A DNA stretch of 64,000 nucleotides, from the NCBI GenBank assembly GCA_963741055.1, contig CAVUGU010000002.1, forward strand, positions 62,001-126,000, given 5' to 3'. Shown one piece after another: positions 26,997 to 37,634 of this stretch (the first letter of the stretch is position 1; the number at the start of each line of letters is the position of its first letter). The translations under genes were made by a program, and so were the position numbers. Below the pieces are notes generated by a model. That model saw only the letters and a list, made by a program, of their open reading frames with translations. It was not told the origin of the DNA and did not search any database. The stretch is from Bog-756 sp963741055. Its GTDB lineage: Bacteria > Actinomycetota > Acidimicrobiia > Acidimicrobiales > RAAP-2.

Positions 26997-27925
26997 CGCG
27001 CCGCTTGCTCCTGATCGGTGAAGCCCACCATGCGGACTTCGGTCTCGAGCACCACGCCGGTGGCCTCGGCCACGGTCGCTCGGACCAATTCGATCAGACG
27101 GCGCACGTCGTCGGCAGAGCCACCGGTATCGGCCTGGATGAAGTTGGCATGGCGTTCCGAGACCTCGGCACTCCCCACCCGGTGACCTTTGAGACCGCAG
27201 GCCTCGATGAGACGCCCGGCCGCGTCGCCCTCCGGGTTGGTGAACACCGATCCGGCGTTCGACCCGCCCGGCTGATTGGCTCGCCGCCACCGGACGATCT
27301 CCGAGATGACGGAAGCGCCTTCGTCGGGGTCGCCGGGCTCGAGCTGGTAGGTGCCTTCGGTCACCACGTCGGTGTCCGACAGCGCCGCGTACCGGTAGCC
27401 GAAGTGGAGCCGCTCGGCGTCGGACTCGTGCACGGCCGCTCCGAGGAAGGTCCACGTACCGGTAGCGGACGAGGGTGGCCGCGGTGTTCGAGCCGTGGCC
27501 ACCCGCGTTCATCCGGATCGCACCGCCCACCGAACCCGGTACTCCGACCGCCCACTCGAGGCCGTGCAGGCCGGCGGCAGCGGTGCGGCGGGCGAGCACC
27601 GGCAGGCTGAGCGCCGCGCCGGCCCGCACCTGGTTGCCCTCGAGATGCAGGGCGTCGAAGCCCGAACCGAGCGAGATGGCGAGACCGGGGAAGCCGGCGT
27701 CGGCGACGAGCAGGTTCGACCCGCGACCGAGCACCAGCACCGGCACGTCTGCGACCGGCGAGTGCCCGCGCCACCGCGAGCAGCTCCTCCTCGTCGTCAC
27801 ACTCGGCGAAGAGCGCCGCCTCACCCCCCACCCGGTAGGTGGTCAGCTCGCCGAGCGGGTGGCGCGGTCTTGGCGAGGGTGCCGAGGGTCTCCTCGACCG
27901 CGAGCAGGTCGTCGGGGAGGGTCAT
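26993..27925 (-). CDS. murB: MurB, UDP-N-acetylenolpyruvoylglucosamine reductase (three frame breaks)
   Basis: FAD enzyme that makes UDP-MurNAc. Recognisable parts are GELTTYRVGGEAALFAEC, VLVLGRGSNLLVADAGFPG, GLEWAVGVPGSVGGAIRMNA and GYRYAALSDTD, then the catalytic serine region NAGSVFTNPEGDAAGRL. They need breaks near 27855-27870, 27765-27775 and 27445-27460. The start is ATG 27925, seven bases after the murC stop. The rejoined length of about 310 residues is normal. murC before and ftsQ after fit the actinobacterial dcw order. Confidence 0.9.
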
Positions 27926-27932
27926 CGCTCGC

Positions 27933-29327
27933 TCACCAGCTCGGCGCCTCCATCAACTCGTCGGGCAGCGAGGTCAGATCGCCGGCGCCGAGGGTGCAGC
28001 ACAGGTCGCCGGCTTCGAGAAGGGCCGCGACCCGGCGTCGGAGCTCGTCGCGGCCGGCTGCGTAGAACACGGGTACTCCCGGCAGCGCGCGTCGCACCGA
28101 ATCCGCGACGAGTTGCCCGGTGATCCCGGGCTTCGGTGCCTCGCCGGCCCCGTAGACGTCGGTGACCACCACCACGTCGGCACCGCGGAACGCCGGGCCG
28201 AAGTCCTCCCACAGCTCCGCGGTCCGGGTGTACCGGTGCGGCTGGAAGACCGCCACGACCCGCTGCCATCCGCCGTCGCGGGCCGCGGACAGCGCGGCGC
28301 GCACCTCACTCGGCAGGTGCGCGTAGTCATCGACGAAGGTGACCCCGCGAGCGCTTCCGCGGAATTCGAACCGGCGGGCGACCCCGGCGAAGCGAGCGAG
28401 CGCACGAGCGGCCGCATCGAACGGAGCACCGGTGGCGAGGGCCGCGACGACGGCGACTGCGCCGTTGCGTGCGTTGTGGAGGCCGGGGACCGGAATGGAG
28501 ATCCCGCCCAACTCGTTCTGGTCAGGTCCGAGCAGCCGGAACGAGACCGAGCTCCGCGCCAGCGAGACTTCGATCATCCGGTAGCTGGCCTGCTCGTCGA
28601 CCCCGACGGTGTCCGCACCGTAGGACCGGCCGATCTCCACGGCCTCGGGATCGTCGCCGCCCACCACGCGCTGGAGCCGCGCCGAGGCCACGAAACGCTC
28701 GAAAGCTTCGCGGAGCGCGCCGAAGGATCCGTAGTGGTCGAGATGATCCGCCTCGACACTGGTCACCACTGCGACGTCCGGTGTCAACGAGAGAAAGGTG
28801 CCGTCGCTCTCGTCGGCCTCGACCACGATCCACTCGCCCGAATCCCAGACCGCGTTGGTCCCGATCTCGTTGACGTCACCACCGATGAGGAACGAGGGGT
28901 GCATGTCCGCTTCGACGAGCGCGAGTGCGAGCATGGAGGCGGTGGTCGTCTTTCCGTGAGTGCCGGCGATGGCGATGCACTGCCGCAAGGACGCGATCGC
29001 GGCCAATACGGTCGCCCGGGAAAGGACCGGCACCCGTCGCCGGTGCGCTTCGACCACCTCCGGGTTGGAGCGGGCGACCGCGGTCGAGACGGTGACCACC
29101 TCGGCCGACCCGACGTTGGCAGCCTCGTGGCCGATCGACACGGGGATCCCGAGAGCGGAGAGCCGCTCGGTGACCGCCGACTCCCTCAGGTCGCTGCCGG
29201 TCACCACGTGACCCATCGAGCTCAGCACGGTCGCGATCGCGCTCATACCCGCTCCACCGATGCCGACGACGTGCACGGCCGACGGGACCGACGGATCCCA
29301 GGCCACACCCGACGGATCCGCGCTCAT
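27933..29327 (-). CDS. murC: MurC, UDP-N-acetylmuramate-L-alanine ligase
   Basis: 464 residues, intact. The Rossmann-like N-terminus VHVVGIGGAGMSAIATVLSS, the ATP loop GTHGKTT (122-128), SFLIGGDVNEIGTNAVW and the C-terminal FVDDYAHLPSEVRAALSAAR are all typical. It adds the first amino acid of the stem peptide in the cytosol. ATG 29327 is chosen by homology; in one frame the upstream murG sequence runs in without a stop, but in a neighbouring frame murG ends in an ATGA overlap exactly here. Confidence 0.95.
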   Translation of the reverse strand: MSADPSGVAWDPSVPSAVHVVGIGGAGMSAIATVLSSMGHVVTGSDLRESAVTERLSALGIPVSIGHEAANVGSAEVVTVSTAVARSNPEVVEAHRRRVPVLSRATVLAAIASLRQCIAIAGTHGKTTTASMLALALVEADMHPSFLIGGDVNEIGTNAVWDSGEWIVVEADESDGTFLSLTPDVAVVTSVEADHLDHYGSFGALREAFERFVASARLQRVVGGDDPEAVEIGRSYGADTVGVDEQASYRMIEVSLARSSVSFRLLGPDQNELGGISIPVPGLHNARNGAVAVVAALATGAPFDAAARALARFAGVARRFEFRGSARGVTFVDDYAHLPSEVRAALSAARDGGWQRVVAVFQPHRYTRTAELWEDFGPAFRGADVVVVTDVYGAGEAPKPGITGQLVADSVRRALPGVPVFYAAGRDELRRRVAALLEAGDLCCTLGAGDLTSLPDELMEAPSW

Positions 29328-30497
29328 CGGTGCCTCCGAGGTAAGCGGAGGACGAGCGGACCGTTCGACCAGGCGGGCCGCCGCGCCCGCCGCCTCCGGA
29401 CGACCGAGGGAGTGAACGGCTCGTTCCATCTCGGGGAGCGCGGCGGGGTCGGCGAACAACCGGTCGAGCTCCTCGGCGAGGGCCACGCCGGTGCAGGCTG
29501 CGTCGCGGACCATGACCGCGCCACCGGCCTCGGCGAGGACACGGGCGTTCGCGCCCTGGTGGTCCCCGGGGGCGCCCGGCAACGGGACGAGGACCGACGG
29601 CACACCCGCGACCGCCAACTCGGCGACGGTCATCGCACCCGCTCGGCAAACTGCGACGTCGGCAGCCGCGTAGAGCAGCTCCATCCGATCCTCGTAGGGG
29701 ACCCGCAAGCGAGAAGAGGCCACTCGGTGCGGCTCCCGGCTCATCAGCCGAGCCCTTCCCCGAGGGAGCGAAGCGGTCCCAATCGCGTCGCCCGACCACG
29801 TGGTAGATCGAGCGGTCGTCCCGGTCCGCCCAGAGGTCGGCCAGCGCCACCGCCGCCTCGTTGAGCGAACGCGCGCCGAGCGAGCCGCCGACGATGACGA
29901 CCGTGGGGCGGTCTTCGGGAAGACCGAGCGCACGGCGAGCCGCACGACGCTGCGCCGCGAGAGCGCCCCACCTTCGCGATCTCCGGGCGAACCGGTGTGC
30001 CGGTGCGGGTTGCACGCGGAAGCGGCGTGCCGTCCCACCCCACCGCACAGGCACGCGCCGCGCGAGCGAACAGCCGGTTGGCCGCGCCGGGAACGGCGTC
30101 CACGTTCACCAGCACCAGGGGCACCCCGCGTACGACTGCGGCCAGGGCCGGTCCGACGCTCGCGTAACCCCCCACCGACACCACCACCTGGGGCCGCGCT
30201 CGGGTGACCACGCGGTACGCGGAGAACACGCCCGCGAGCAACTCGGCCGAGGCCCGCGCATTTGCGAGCAGGTGCTTCGGTTTGAGGCTGCGCACGACAC
30301 CCCGGCCGGGCAGCAGCACGATCGGGAAGCCCCGCCCCTCGAGGGTGTCCCGGTCCTGCCCCCGGGCCGACCCGACGAACTCGATGGTCTCGCGGGGGTG
30401 GCCGGCTTCCACCAGCGCCTCGGCGATCGCGAGGGCCGGCTGCAGGTGGCCGGCGGTTCCGCCGCCCGCCACCAGTGCGTAGCGCTCCCCGACTCAC
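29324..30497 (-). CDS. murG: MurG, lipid II N-acetylglucosaminyltransferase (several frame breaks)
   Basis: Membrane-associated GT-B enzyme that adds GlcNAc to lipid I. AGGGTAGHLQPALAIAEALV, VSVGGYASVGPALAAVV and VLVNVDAVPGAANRLFA are in the first frame, VVIVGGSLGARSLNEAAV in the second, and ADVAVCRAGAMTVAELAVAG with VLVPLPGAPGDHQGANARV in the third. Breaks lie near 29965-29985 and 29740-29755, and probably near 29355-29390. Removing one G from the run at about 30487 would join GTG 30497, which overlaps the ftsW stop as GTGA, to the conserved N-terminus; otherwise GTG just before AGGGTAGH is the start. Confidence 0.88.
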
Positions 30498-31681
30498 GCG
30501 TGGGACGGTCTGCGCCGGCGCGGCCGGTCGGCCCGCGCCACCCGCTCGCGCGAAGCGATGTTGATGAGGATCCCGACGGCGGCCATGGTGATCACGAGGG
30601 AGGAGCCGCCGTACGAGACGAACGGGAGCGGAATTCCGGTCACCGGCAGCACTCCGACCACCGCCCCGACGTTGATCACCGCCTGGCTGGTGATCCAAAC
30701 CGTGATCCCGACGGCGAGCAGGCTGCCGAAGCGGTCCGGCGCGCGGGTGGCCGCCCGGAACCCCAGCCAGGCCAGCGCGAAGAACAATCCGAGGAGCACG
30801 ACCGCGCCGACGAGACCGAGCTCTTCGCCGACGACCGAGAAGATGAAGTCGGTGTGGGCGTTCGGCAGCAGCCCCCACTTTTGGCGACCGCCTCCGAGCC
30901 CGAGCCCGAAGAGGTGTCCCGAGCCGAGGCCGATGAGCGACTGCCACACCTGGTAGCCGGAGCCCGACTGATGGGCGCCCGGGTTGAGGAAGGACAGGAT
31001 ACGGTCCCGCCGATAGGGATCGACCAGGCCCACCAGGAGAGCGAGGCCCGCCGAGACAGCCAGCACCTTCATGATCGGGCGCATGCGGACCCCGCCCATG
31101 AACAGGATCGCGAACGCGATGCAGACGAGGACGAGGGCGGTCCCCATGTCGGGTTGCTTGAGGATGAGCACGGCCGAGACGGAGAGGACGACGAGGACGG
31201 GAGTGATCACCCTTCGTGGCTCGTCGAGCTGGTGGACCCGCCGAGTGAGCAGATCCGCGGCGAACACCGCCATGGCCAGCTTCATCAGCTCGGAGGGCTG
31301 GAGCTCCAGCTGACCGATACCGATCCACCGCGACGAGCCTCCCGCGGTCACGCCGAGGTGGGGCATCAGCACGACGACCAGAAGGCCCATCGACACGACG
31401 AGGAGCGGCAGCCGGATGCTCCGCCACCGCCGGTAGTCGAAGCGGGCGACAAGGAGCAGCACTGCGGCGCCGATCGCCATCCACATCACCTGACGGATGA
31501 GGATCGCCCAGGGCGAGCCGTAGAGCTCGAGGGAGATGACCGGAGAGGCCGAGCCGACCATCACCAGCCCGAGCACGCACAGCACGCCGACCAACAGCGA
31601 GATCGCCTGAGCGGTCGGCACCTGGCGGACGGTGCGCCGCGCACCACGGGTCGGGGCCTTCACCGGGGCGACCGCCCTCAC
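30494..31681 (-). CDS. ftsW: FtsW, septal lipid II polymerase (SEDS)
   Basis: SEDS glycosyltransferase with about ten membrane helices, for example ISLLVGVLCVLGLVMVGSAS and PVLVVLSVSAVLILKQPD. Family signatures are GGSSRWIGIGQLELQPSELM, LKQPDMGTALVLVC, AHTDFIFSVVGEELGLVGAV and GIPLPFVSYGGSSLVITM. GTG 31681 is the first clear start. However, mraY ends in TGATG, opening a frame (MPAFHHFAATVDEALGVDAH) that after one shift would join the FtsW frame. A longer N-terminus starting at 31854 is therefore plausible. murD, usually here, is absent. Confidence 0.92.
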   Translation of the reverse strand: MRAVAPVKAPTRGARRTVRQVPTAQAISLLVGVLCVLGLVMVGSASPVISLELYGSPWAILIRQVMWMAIGAAVLLLVARFDYRRWRSIRLPLLVVSMGLLVVVLMPHLGVTAGGSSRWIGIGQLELQPSELMKLAMAVFAADLLTRRVHQLDEPRRVITPVLVVLSVSAVLILKQPDMGTALVLVCIAFAILFMGGVRMRPIMKVLAVSAGLALLVGLVDPYRRDRILSFLNPGAHQSGSGYQVWQSLIGLGSGHLFGLGLGGGRQKWGLLPNAHTDFIFSVVGEELGLVGAVVLLGLFFALAWLGFRAATRAPDRFGSLLAVGITVWITSQAVINVGAVVGVLPVTGIPLPFVSYGGSSLVITMAAVGILINIASRERVARADRPRRRRPSHA

Positions 31682-31853
31682 CCGGGTGACCGGGGCCGCG
31701 GCCGTCGGGTGCCGCTCCTCGCGTCGCGGCCCGCTCAGCCACGACCGCCTCCACGCCGTCCCCGCCGGACCCCCGTCGCGGGCGCGCCTGTTCGATGGGC
31801 GTCCACCCCCAAAGCTTCGTCCACGGTGGCGGCGAAGTGGTGGAACGCGGGCA

Positions 31854-32885
31854 TCACACCTTCCCCACGGTGAGGAAGTCGCCGTAGAAGATCCCGAGGC
31901 CGAGCGCGGCGAACAGCCCGGCGAGGATCCAGAAGCGCACGATGACGGTGATCTCGGGCCACCCCAACAACTCGAAGTGGTGGTGGAGCGGCGCCATCAG
32001 GAAGACCCGGCGGTGGAACACGCGGAAGCTGACCACCTGGATGACCACCGACAGCGTCACGATCACGAAGAGCCCTCCGATCACCGCGAGCAACAGGTCC
32101 AGATTCATCAGCAGACACAGCGCGGCCAGTCCGGACCCGATGGAGAGCGAGCCGGTATCGCCCATGAAGATCCTCGCCGGCGCCGCGTTCCACCAGAGGA
32201 ACCCGAGGCAGGCCCCGGCGAGCGCGACCGCGCAGAGGGCGAGGTCGAGTGCGTCCGCCACGTGGTAGATGGCGAAGTGGCGGTACTGCCAGTAGCCGAT
32301 GACCGCGAGGCAGGCGAAGCAGAAGGTCGAGGAGCCGGCCGCCAAACCGTCCAGTCCGTCGGTCAGGTTCACCGCGTTGGCCGTCGCGGCGATGAGCACG
32401 GTCGCCCACACCACCCACAGGCCGGTTCCGAGCTGGAGGCCCGGTAGGTCGTACCGGGTGAACGACAGCGTCGTCGACGCGTGTGCCCAGTACACGGCCA
32501 GTAAGGCAAAGAGGAGGCCGAGCGCGATCTGTGCGCCGAACTTGGCCCGCTTGTTCAGCCCGAGGCTGCGGCGGTGGCGGACCTTGATCCAGTCGTCGGC
32601 AAAGCCGATCAACCCGGCACCGAACACCGCCAGCAGGATCAGGTCTCCCGAACGCGAGAAGGTCACGCCCGGTATGGCGTGCGCAGCGAAATAGCCGCCG
32701 AACACCGCGATCACGATGGCGATACCGCCCATCGTCGGAGTGCCGGCCTTGGCGATGTGCACACGAGGACCGTCGTCGCGGATCTGCTGTCCGATCCCGT
32801 TCCTCACCAGCCATTGTCGGAGCGCCGGCGTAGAGAGGACCGCCACCCACAGGGCGACGCCTCCTGCGGTCATCAGCGAGATCAC
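31854..32885 (-). CDS. mraY: MraY, phospho-N-acetylmuramoyl-pentapeptide transferase
   Basis: 343-residue membrane enzyme that makes lipid I. KAGTPTMGGIAIVIAVFGGY, GFADDWIKVRHRRSLGLNKR, NAVNLTDGLDGLAAG, FMGDTGSLSIGSGLAALC and the HHHFELLGWPE loop are the MraY active-site motifs. Ten hydrophobic segments are present. GTG 32885 overlaps the murE stop (GTGA). This direct murE-mraY contact shows there is no room for murF, which normally lies between them. Confidence 0.96.
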   Translation of the reverse strand: MISLMTAGGVALWVAVLSTPALRQWLVRNGIGQQIRDDGPRVHIAKAGTPTMGGIAIVIAVFGGYFAAHAIPGVTFSRSGDLILLAVFGAGLIGFADDWIKVRHRRSLGLNKRAKFGAQIALGLLFALLAVYWAHASTTLSFTRYDLPGLQLGTGLWVVWATVLIAATANAVNLTDGLDGLAAGSSTFCFACLAVIGYWQYRHFAIYHVADALDLALCAVALAGACLGFLWWNAAPARIFMGDTGSLSIGSGLAALCLLMNLDLLLAVIGGLFVIVTLSVVIQVVSFRVFHRRVFLMAPLHHHFELLGWPEITVIVRFWILAGLFAALGLGIFYGDFLTVGKV

Positions 32886-34298
32886 GAGGCAGCACCACGG
32901 AGCTGGTCGCGCACCGCGCTCGCGGCCTCGACGCGGTCGTCGAAGGGTCGGGTCTCGTCACCCTCCGTCTGGGTGGTCTCGTGTCCCTTCCCGGCGAGCA
33001 ACACCACGTCCCCCGGATTCGCCACCGAGACGGCCAACCGGATCGCCTCGGACCGGTCGACCTCGACGGCCAGCTGGGCGCCGCCGTCCATACCGGCTAC
33101 CACCGCGTCGATGATCGCCCGCGGGTCCTCCGAGCGCGGGTTGTCCGAGGTCACCACCGCGACGTCCGCGTCCCTCGACGCCACGGCTCCCATCTCCGGA
33201 CGCTTCCCGGGGTCGCGGTCGCCGCCGCAGCCGAAGAGGCAGATCACCCTTCCGGCCCCGGCCAAGGTCCGGGCCGCGGCGAGCGCGGTCTCGAGCCCCG
33301 CTGGGGTGTGGGCATAGTCGACCACCACGGCGAACGGGGCTTCCGAGCGGACGAGCTCCATCCGTCCGGGCACCGGCGCGGCGGTCTCGAGGCCTTCGGC
33401 GATGGTGCTCTCGTCGATGCCGAGCGCGAGCGCGACGCCGGCTGCGACCAGGGCGTTGTCGACGTTGAACGCGCCCAGCAGAGGAAGAGTGACCCGCGTG
33501 CCCGCGCCAGCGGAACGAGGTGGCGCCGAGGGAGAAGACCAGCTCGTCGACATCGGACCTGCCCACCCGCACCACGCGGCGCCCCTCGAGCTCGTCCGCA
33601 AGACGCCGGCCCCAGGAGTCGTCGGTGTCGACCACCGCGACATCGGTCCGGTCTGCTTCGAAGAGCCTCGCCTTCGCGCGGTAGTACTCCTCCATCGATC
33701 CGTGATGGTCGAGGTGCTCGCGGCTCAGGTTGGTGAACGCGGCGACGTCGAAGGTCATCGCGTCCACTCGGTGTTGGGTGAGGGCGTGGGAGGAGACCTC
33801 GAGCGCGACCGCCTTCGTCCCGTTCTCGCGGAGGTCGGCGAGTGTCGCCTGGAGGATCGGTGCCTCCGGTGTGGTGCGGACGCCGTCGAGGGTGCCGACG
33901 ACACCCGTCGGGATCCCGGCGTGGTCGAGCACGGCGCGAACGAGATGGGTCACCGTCGTCTTGCCGTTGGTCCCCGTCACGCCGATGGTGGTCAGCGCGC
34001 GTGCCGGATGTCCGTGGAACGCTGCCGCGATCTCCGCCATCGCGGTGCGGACCGTGCCGGGCCGCACGAGGACTTCGGTGACCGGTTGGTCGAGATCGTG
34101 TTCGCAGAGCAGCGCGACCGCCCCCCGGCGCACCGCGTCGGCCGCGTGGAGGTGACCGTCGGTACGAGTGCCCGGTACGCAACAGAAGAGGGAGCCGCGC
34201 CGGACCGCCCGGCTGTCGAACTCGACCGACTCGACCTCGGTTGCCGCCGCATCGCCGCGCAGAGCGACCACGTCGACGTCGTCAAGCAAGTCGGTCAT
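32882..34298 (-). CDS. murE: MurE, meso-DAP-adding muramyl ligase (one frame break)
   Basis: Mur ligase adding the third amino acid. FDSRAVRRGSLFCCVPGTRT, the ATP loop VTGTNGKTTVTHLVRAVL, LEVSSHALTQHRVDAM, LLGAFNVDNALVAAGVALA and SDNPRSEDP are visible. The DNPR motif marks meso-diaminopimelate specificity, in accord with the dap genes in this window. The frame breaks near 33495-33510 between the central and C-terminal domains. ATG 34298 is used; GTG 34304 is an alternative. ftsI ends 67 bp upstream. Confidence 0.93.
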
Positions 34299-34365
34299 GT
34301 GCACGGGGCGGTGATCCAGGGCTCCGGGAAACGGGTCGGTTCGGCCGGCTCCGATCCGGGCGCAT

Positions 34366-36193
34366 CTACGGTCCTTCGGTGACGGCTCCGGCCGGCACGG
34401 TGATGGTACCGGTACTTCCGACCGCCGTCGTCGACGCCGAGGCGGTGGCCGTGGTGGTGGTCGGGATCCCGTAGTGGTGCAGGGCGTACGCCATGATGGT
34501 CGAAAAGACCGGCGCGGCCACCGCCCCGCCGTAGATCGGCGTCGGGTGGTCGAGGACGACGATGGCCGACAAGACCGGGTGCTCGGCGGGCGCGAATCCG
34601 GCGAACGTACCCACGTAGGCTCCCGGGATGTAACCGAGATGGTTGGGGTCGGGCATCTGCGCCGTGCCGGTCTTTCCGGCCACGGTGTAGCCGTCGATGG
34701 CGGCACTGGTGCCGGTCCCCGAAGCGACCACCGACTCGAGCATCGAAACCAGCTCCGCGTCGGTGGCCGGGTCGATCACCCGCCGTGTGGGTGAGGGTGC
34801 GGTCGGGCTGACCGAGCCCGAAGAAGTCACGATGCCGCGTACGAGACGGGGCTGGACGAAGACGCCCCCGTTGGCGACCGAGTTGTAGGCGTCGAGGATT
34901 TGCTGTGCGGTCACCGCGTCGTCCTGGCCGATCGGCGTCGAACCGATCGACGTTCCCGTCCAGGCCGCGGCTCCCGGCACGAGACCCTGCGACTCACCGG
35001 GGAATTCGAGGCCGGTCGGCCGGCCGAATCCGAGATTGCCGATCTGCGCGAGCAGGCGGTCCTCACCGAGCCCCTGCGCCACTTCGATCGTCCCGATGTT
35101 GGAGGACTGCGCGAGGATTTGGGTCGCAGAGAGCGACTCGGTGCCATGGGACTCCGCGTCGTGGAAGGTGTACTTCCCCATCGGGAGCGAACCGGGAACC
35201 GAGAGCGCCTGATTGGGGGTGACCACCCCGGCGGCCAGCGCAGCCGAGAAGGTCACCAGCTTGAAGACCGAACCGGGCTCGTAGACCTGGGTCACCGCGG
35301 AGTTGGACGCGGCTTCTTCGACACCCGCCGGGAGGGTGTCCGACGAGGAGACCAGAGTCGGTCCGGTGGTCCCCGACGGGGGTGTCGCCTCGGTGCCCGG
35401 CCGAGTGGCCGTCAGGTCGGCCATCGCCAGGACGTCCCCGGACTTCACGTCCATCACCACTGCCGTTCCGCCGGTGGCGTGAGCCGCGGCGATCTCGGCG
35501 CCGAGTGCCTGCTCGGCGACGTACTGGATCGACTGGTCGAGGGTCAGCTCGAGGCCACTGCCCGGGCGCGAGGCAACCGCGCTGCTGGTGGTGCCGGTGA
35601 GGGCGACGCCGTCGGGCGCCTGCATCAGGTCCTCGGATCCCGCCTTGCCGGCGAGGGTCGACTGGTACTGGTACTCGAGGCCCGAACTCCCCGAGCCGCC
35701 GTAACCCACCGAGCCGACGACCGGCTCGGCGAGCAGGCCGTCGGGCTCGACCCGCTGCGACTCGGGAACCAGGTTGATGCCCGGCAGGTCGAGCTTGGTC
35801 ACCGCGGCCGCGACCTGATCGGAGACCCGGTGCGCGAGGTAGACGAATCCCGAATGCTCGGTGAGCTCGGACGCGCAACTGATCGGCCGAGAGGCCGAGC
35901 AGCGGCGAGAGCTTGTCCGCGATCGGTGCGGGGTGGGTGATCAGCAGTGGATCCGCGACGACGGTCTGCTTGGTCACCGATTCAGCCAGTACCTCACCGC
36001 TGCGGTCGTAGATGCCACCTCGGACTGCCGGCACCGACACCTGCTGGGTGAGCTCCGACTTGGAGAGCGCGGCATAGTGCTGATGCGAGAAGTCCTGGAC
36101 CGCGACCAGGCGTGCCACGAGAGCGACGAAGACTGCAGCGAGCACCAGGCGCATCGCGTGGGTGCGGCGCCCCAGCAGGATCGACGGGCTCAC
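34366..36193 (-). CDS. ftsI: FtsI/PBP3, septal transpeptidase (one frame break)
   Basis: Class B penicillin-binding protein. The N-terminal anchor (MRLVLAAVFVALVARLVAV) precedes the dimerisation domain (VPAVRGGIYDRSGEVLAESV). The transpeptidase domain has the active serine in YEPGSVFKLVTF, the SxN motif in AQSSNIGTIEV and KTG in VAGKTGTAQMPD. A Thr/Ala-rich tail follows. The break near 35865-35885 separates LGLSADQL from HSGFVYLAHRVSDQVAA. GTG 36193 overlaps the ftsL stop (GTGA). Confidence 0.93.
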
Positions 36194-36600
36194 CGCCGGG
36201 ACGGTGACGCGGGTGGACCGGTCTGCGGTGCGGGTAGCGGCACGTCGAGTGGCACTTCGGGGAGATCGATGACCGATGGCGTGGTGACCAACCCGTCCTC
36301 CGTCTCGGCCATCCGGACCACCCGGGTGGGCGCGGCCAGCTGCGCGACCGCGACCTGTTCGCTCTTTTGCTGAGCCGTGGCGGAAGCCAGCTGGCTCTGG
36401 AGCGCCGAGAGGCGGATCTGTCCCTGGGTGACGAGATCGTCACCCGCGACGACCGCGAACAGGCTTCCCGCGATCGAGTGCGACCGACACCCACGTCGCC
36501 GGTCGCTTCCGGAACCGACGTCGCCGCGGGCGCGACGAAGGTTCGACGACGCGGAGCGTCGCGCGGCGAGCGGCAGTGGGACTCTGTCGCGGCGCTCCAC
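36190..36600 (-). CDS. ftsL: FtsL-like septum protein (two probable frame breaks)
   Basis: Small bitopic protein between rsmH and ftsI, the standard position of ftsL. A basic segment FRKRPATWVSVAL in one frame continues as IAGSLFAVVAGDDLVTQG in the next, together forming the membrane helix. The coiled coil IRLSALQSQLASATAQQKSE and a Pro-rich tail follow. Breaks are likely near 36478 and 36520-36545. GTG 36600 is the start. FtsL sequences are poorly conserved, so the call rests on size, topology and position. Confidence 0.75.
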   Translation of the reverse strand: MERRDRVPLPLAARRSASSNLRRARGDVGSGSDRRRGCRSHSIAGSLFAVVAGDDLVTQGQIRLSALQSQLASATAQQKSEQVAVAQLAAPTRVVRMAETEDGLVTTPSVIDLPEVPLDVPLPAPQTGPPASPSRR

Positions 36601-36639
36601 GAGTGGGCGAAGGCCGCGCCGTGCCGGCGGCGGGAGGGG

Positions 36640-37633
36640 TCACGCCACCTCGCCGTCGGTGCGCGACCCGGACGGCGAGCCCGCGACGCGTTCGACGACG
36701 CGGAGGCGAGCTGCTTCGGCGCGGCGGTTTCGCTCGACCTCGGCGCCCGTTGGGCGCCGTGCCCCCCGGAACAGGAGCCGGTACTGCGGATCGGCTCCGC
36801 AGACGCACGGGAGGCCGGGCGGACACTGGCAGTTGCCGGTGGCGGCGCGGGTGAAGGCGGACTTGACCAGCCGGTCCTCTCCCGAGTGGTACGAGATCAC
36901 GACGCAGCGGCCCCCCAGCCGCAGAAGACTGAGCGCCTGTTCGACCCCGACCTCGACCTGCTCCAGCTCCTCGTTGACCTCGATCCGGATCGCCTGGAAG
37001 ACCCGGCGGGCGGGGTGTCCCGTACGGCGGGCGGCGGCGGGGACTGCGGCGCGTACCACGTCGGAGAGCTCTCCGGTGGTCCGGATCGGCCGTGCGCCGA
37101 CGATCGCGTGGGCGATGCGGCGCGAGAACCGGCCCTCTCCGTTCGCTGCGAACAACGAGACGAGGGAGTCCTCGTCGTACTCGTTGACGACGTCGGCGGC
37201 GCTCCGTCCCTCGGTCGGGTCCATCCGCATGTCGAGCGGTGCGTCGGTCCGGTAGGAGAATCCCCGTCCGGACTCGTCCAGTTGTGGTGAGCTGACTCCG
37301 AGATCGAACATCGCACCGCTCAGCCCGAGTTCCTCGTCCGGTGTCCGCGAGCTCCGCCTGCAACTGTCGCACGATCGCCTCGAGCTGATCGAAACGACCC
37401 CGTCGGACCGTCGCCCGCGCGCCGTAGGGCGCGAGTGCCTCGGTGGCTGCACGCACCGCAGCGGGATCGCGGTCGATCCCGAGCACCTGGAGATCCGGGT
37501 GGGCGGCCAGCAACGCGGCAGCGTGACCTCCCCCACCGATCGTCGCGTCGACGACCAATCCGGTGGGGACGGCCTCGAACAGGTCGGCGACCTCGGCCAC
37601 CATGACCGGTTGATGGGTGTATGCCTGGCTCAT
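36640..37633 (-). CDS. rsmH: RsmH (MraW), 16S rRNA m4C1402 methyltransferase (one frame break)
   Basis: SAM-dependent enzyme. HQPVMVAEVADLFEAVP, VVDATIGGGGHAAALLAAHP and LGIDRDPAAVRAATEAL form the SAM site in the first frame. MFDLGVSSPQLDESGRGFSY, RIAHAIVGARPIRTTGEL and YHSGEDRLVKSAF follow in the second. The break lies near 37335-37350. ATG 37633 is one base after an inverted-repeat arm that contains the GGGGGA ribosome binding site. Confidence 0.93.
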
Positions 37634-37634
37634 C

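Noticed and set aside
27933..31754. A 1273-residue open frame covering murC, part of murG and the ftsW antisense frame
   Set aside because: Only the MurC and late MurG parts have coding character; the rest is a GC-driven alternative frame lying under FtsW and early MurG.
29860..31873. 670-residue plus-strand Asp/Glu/His-rich ORF opposite murG and ftsW
   Set aside because: Composition is the mirror of membrane-protein codons on the other strand; no start signal or known domain.
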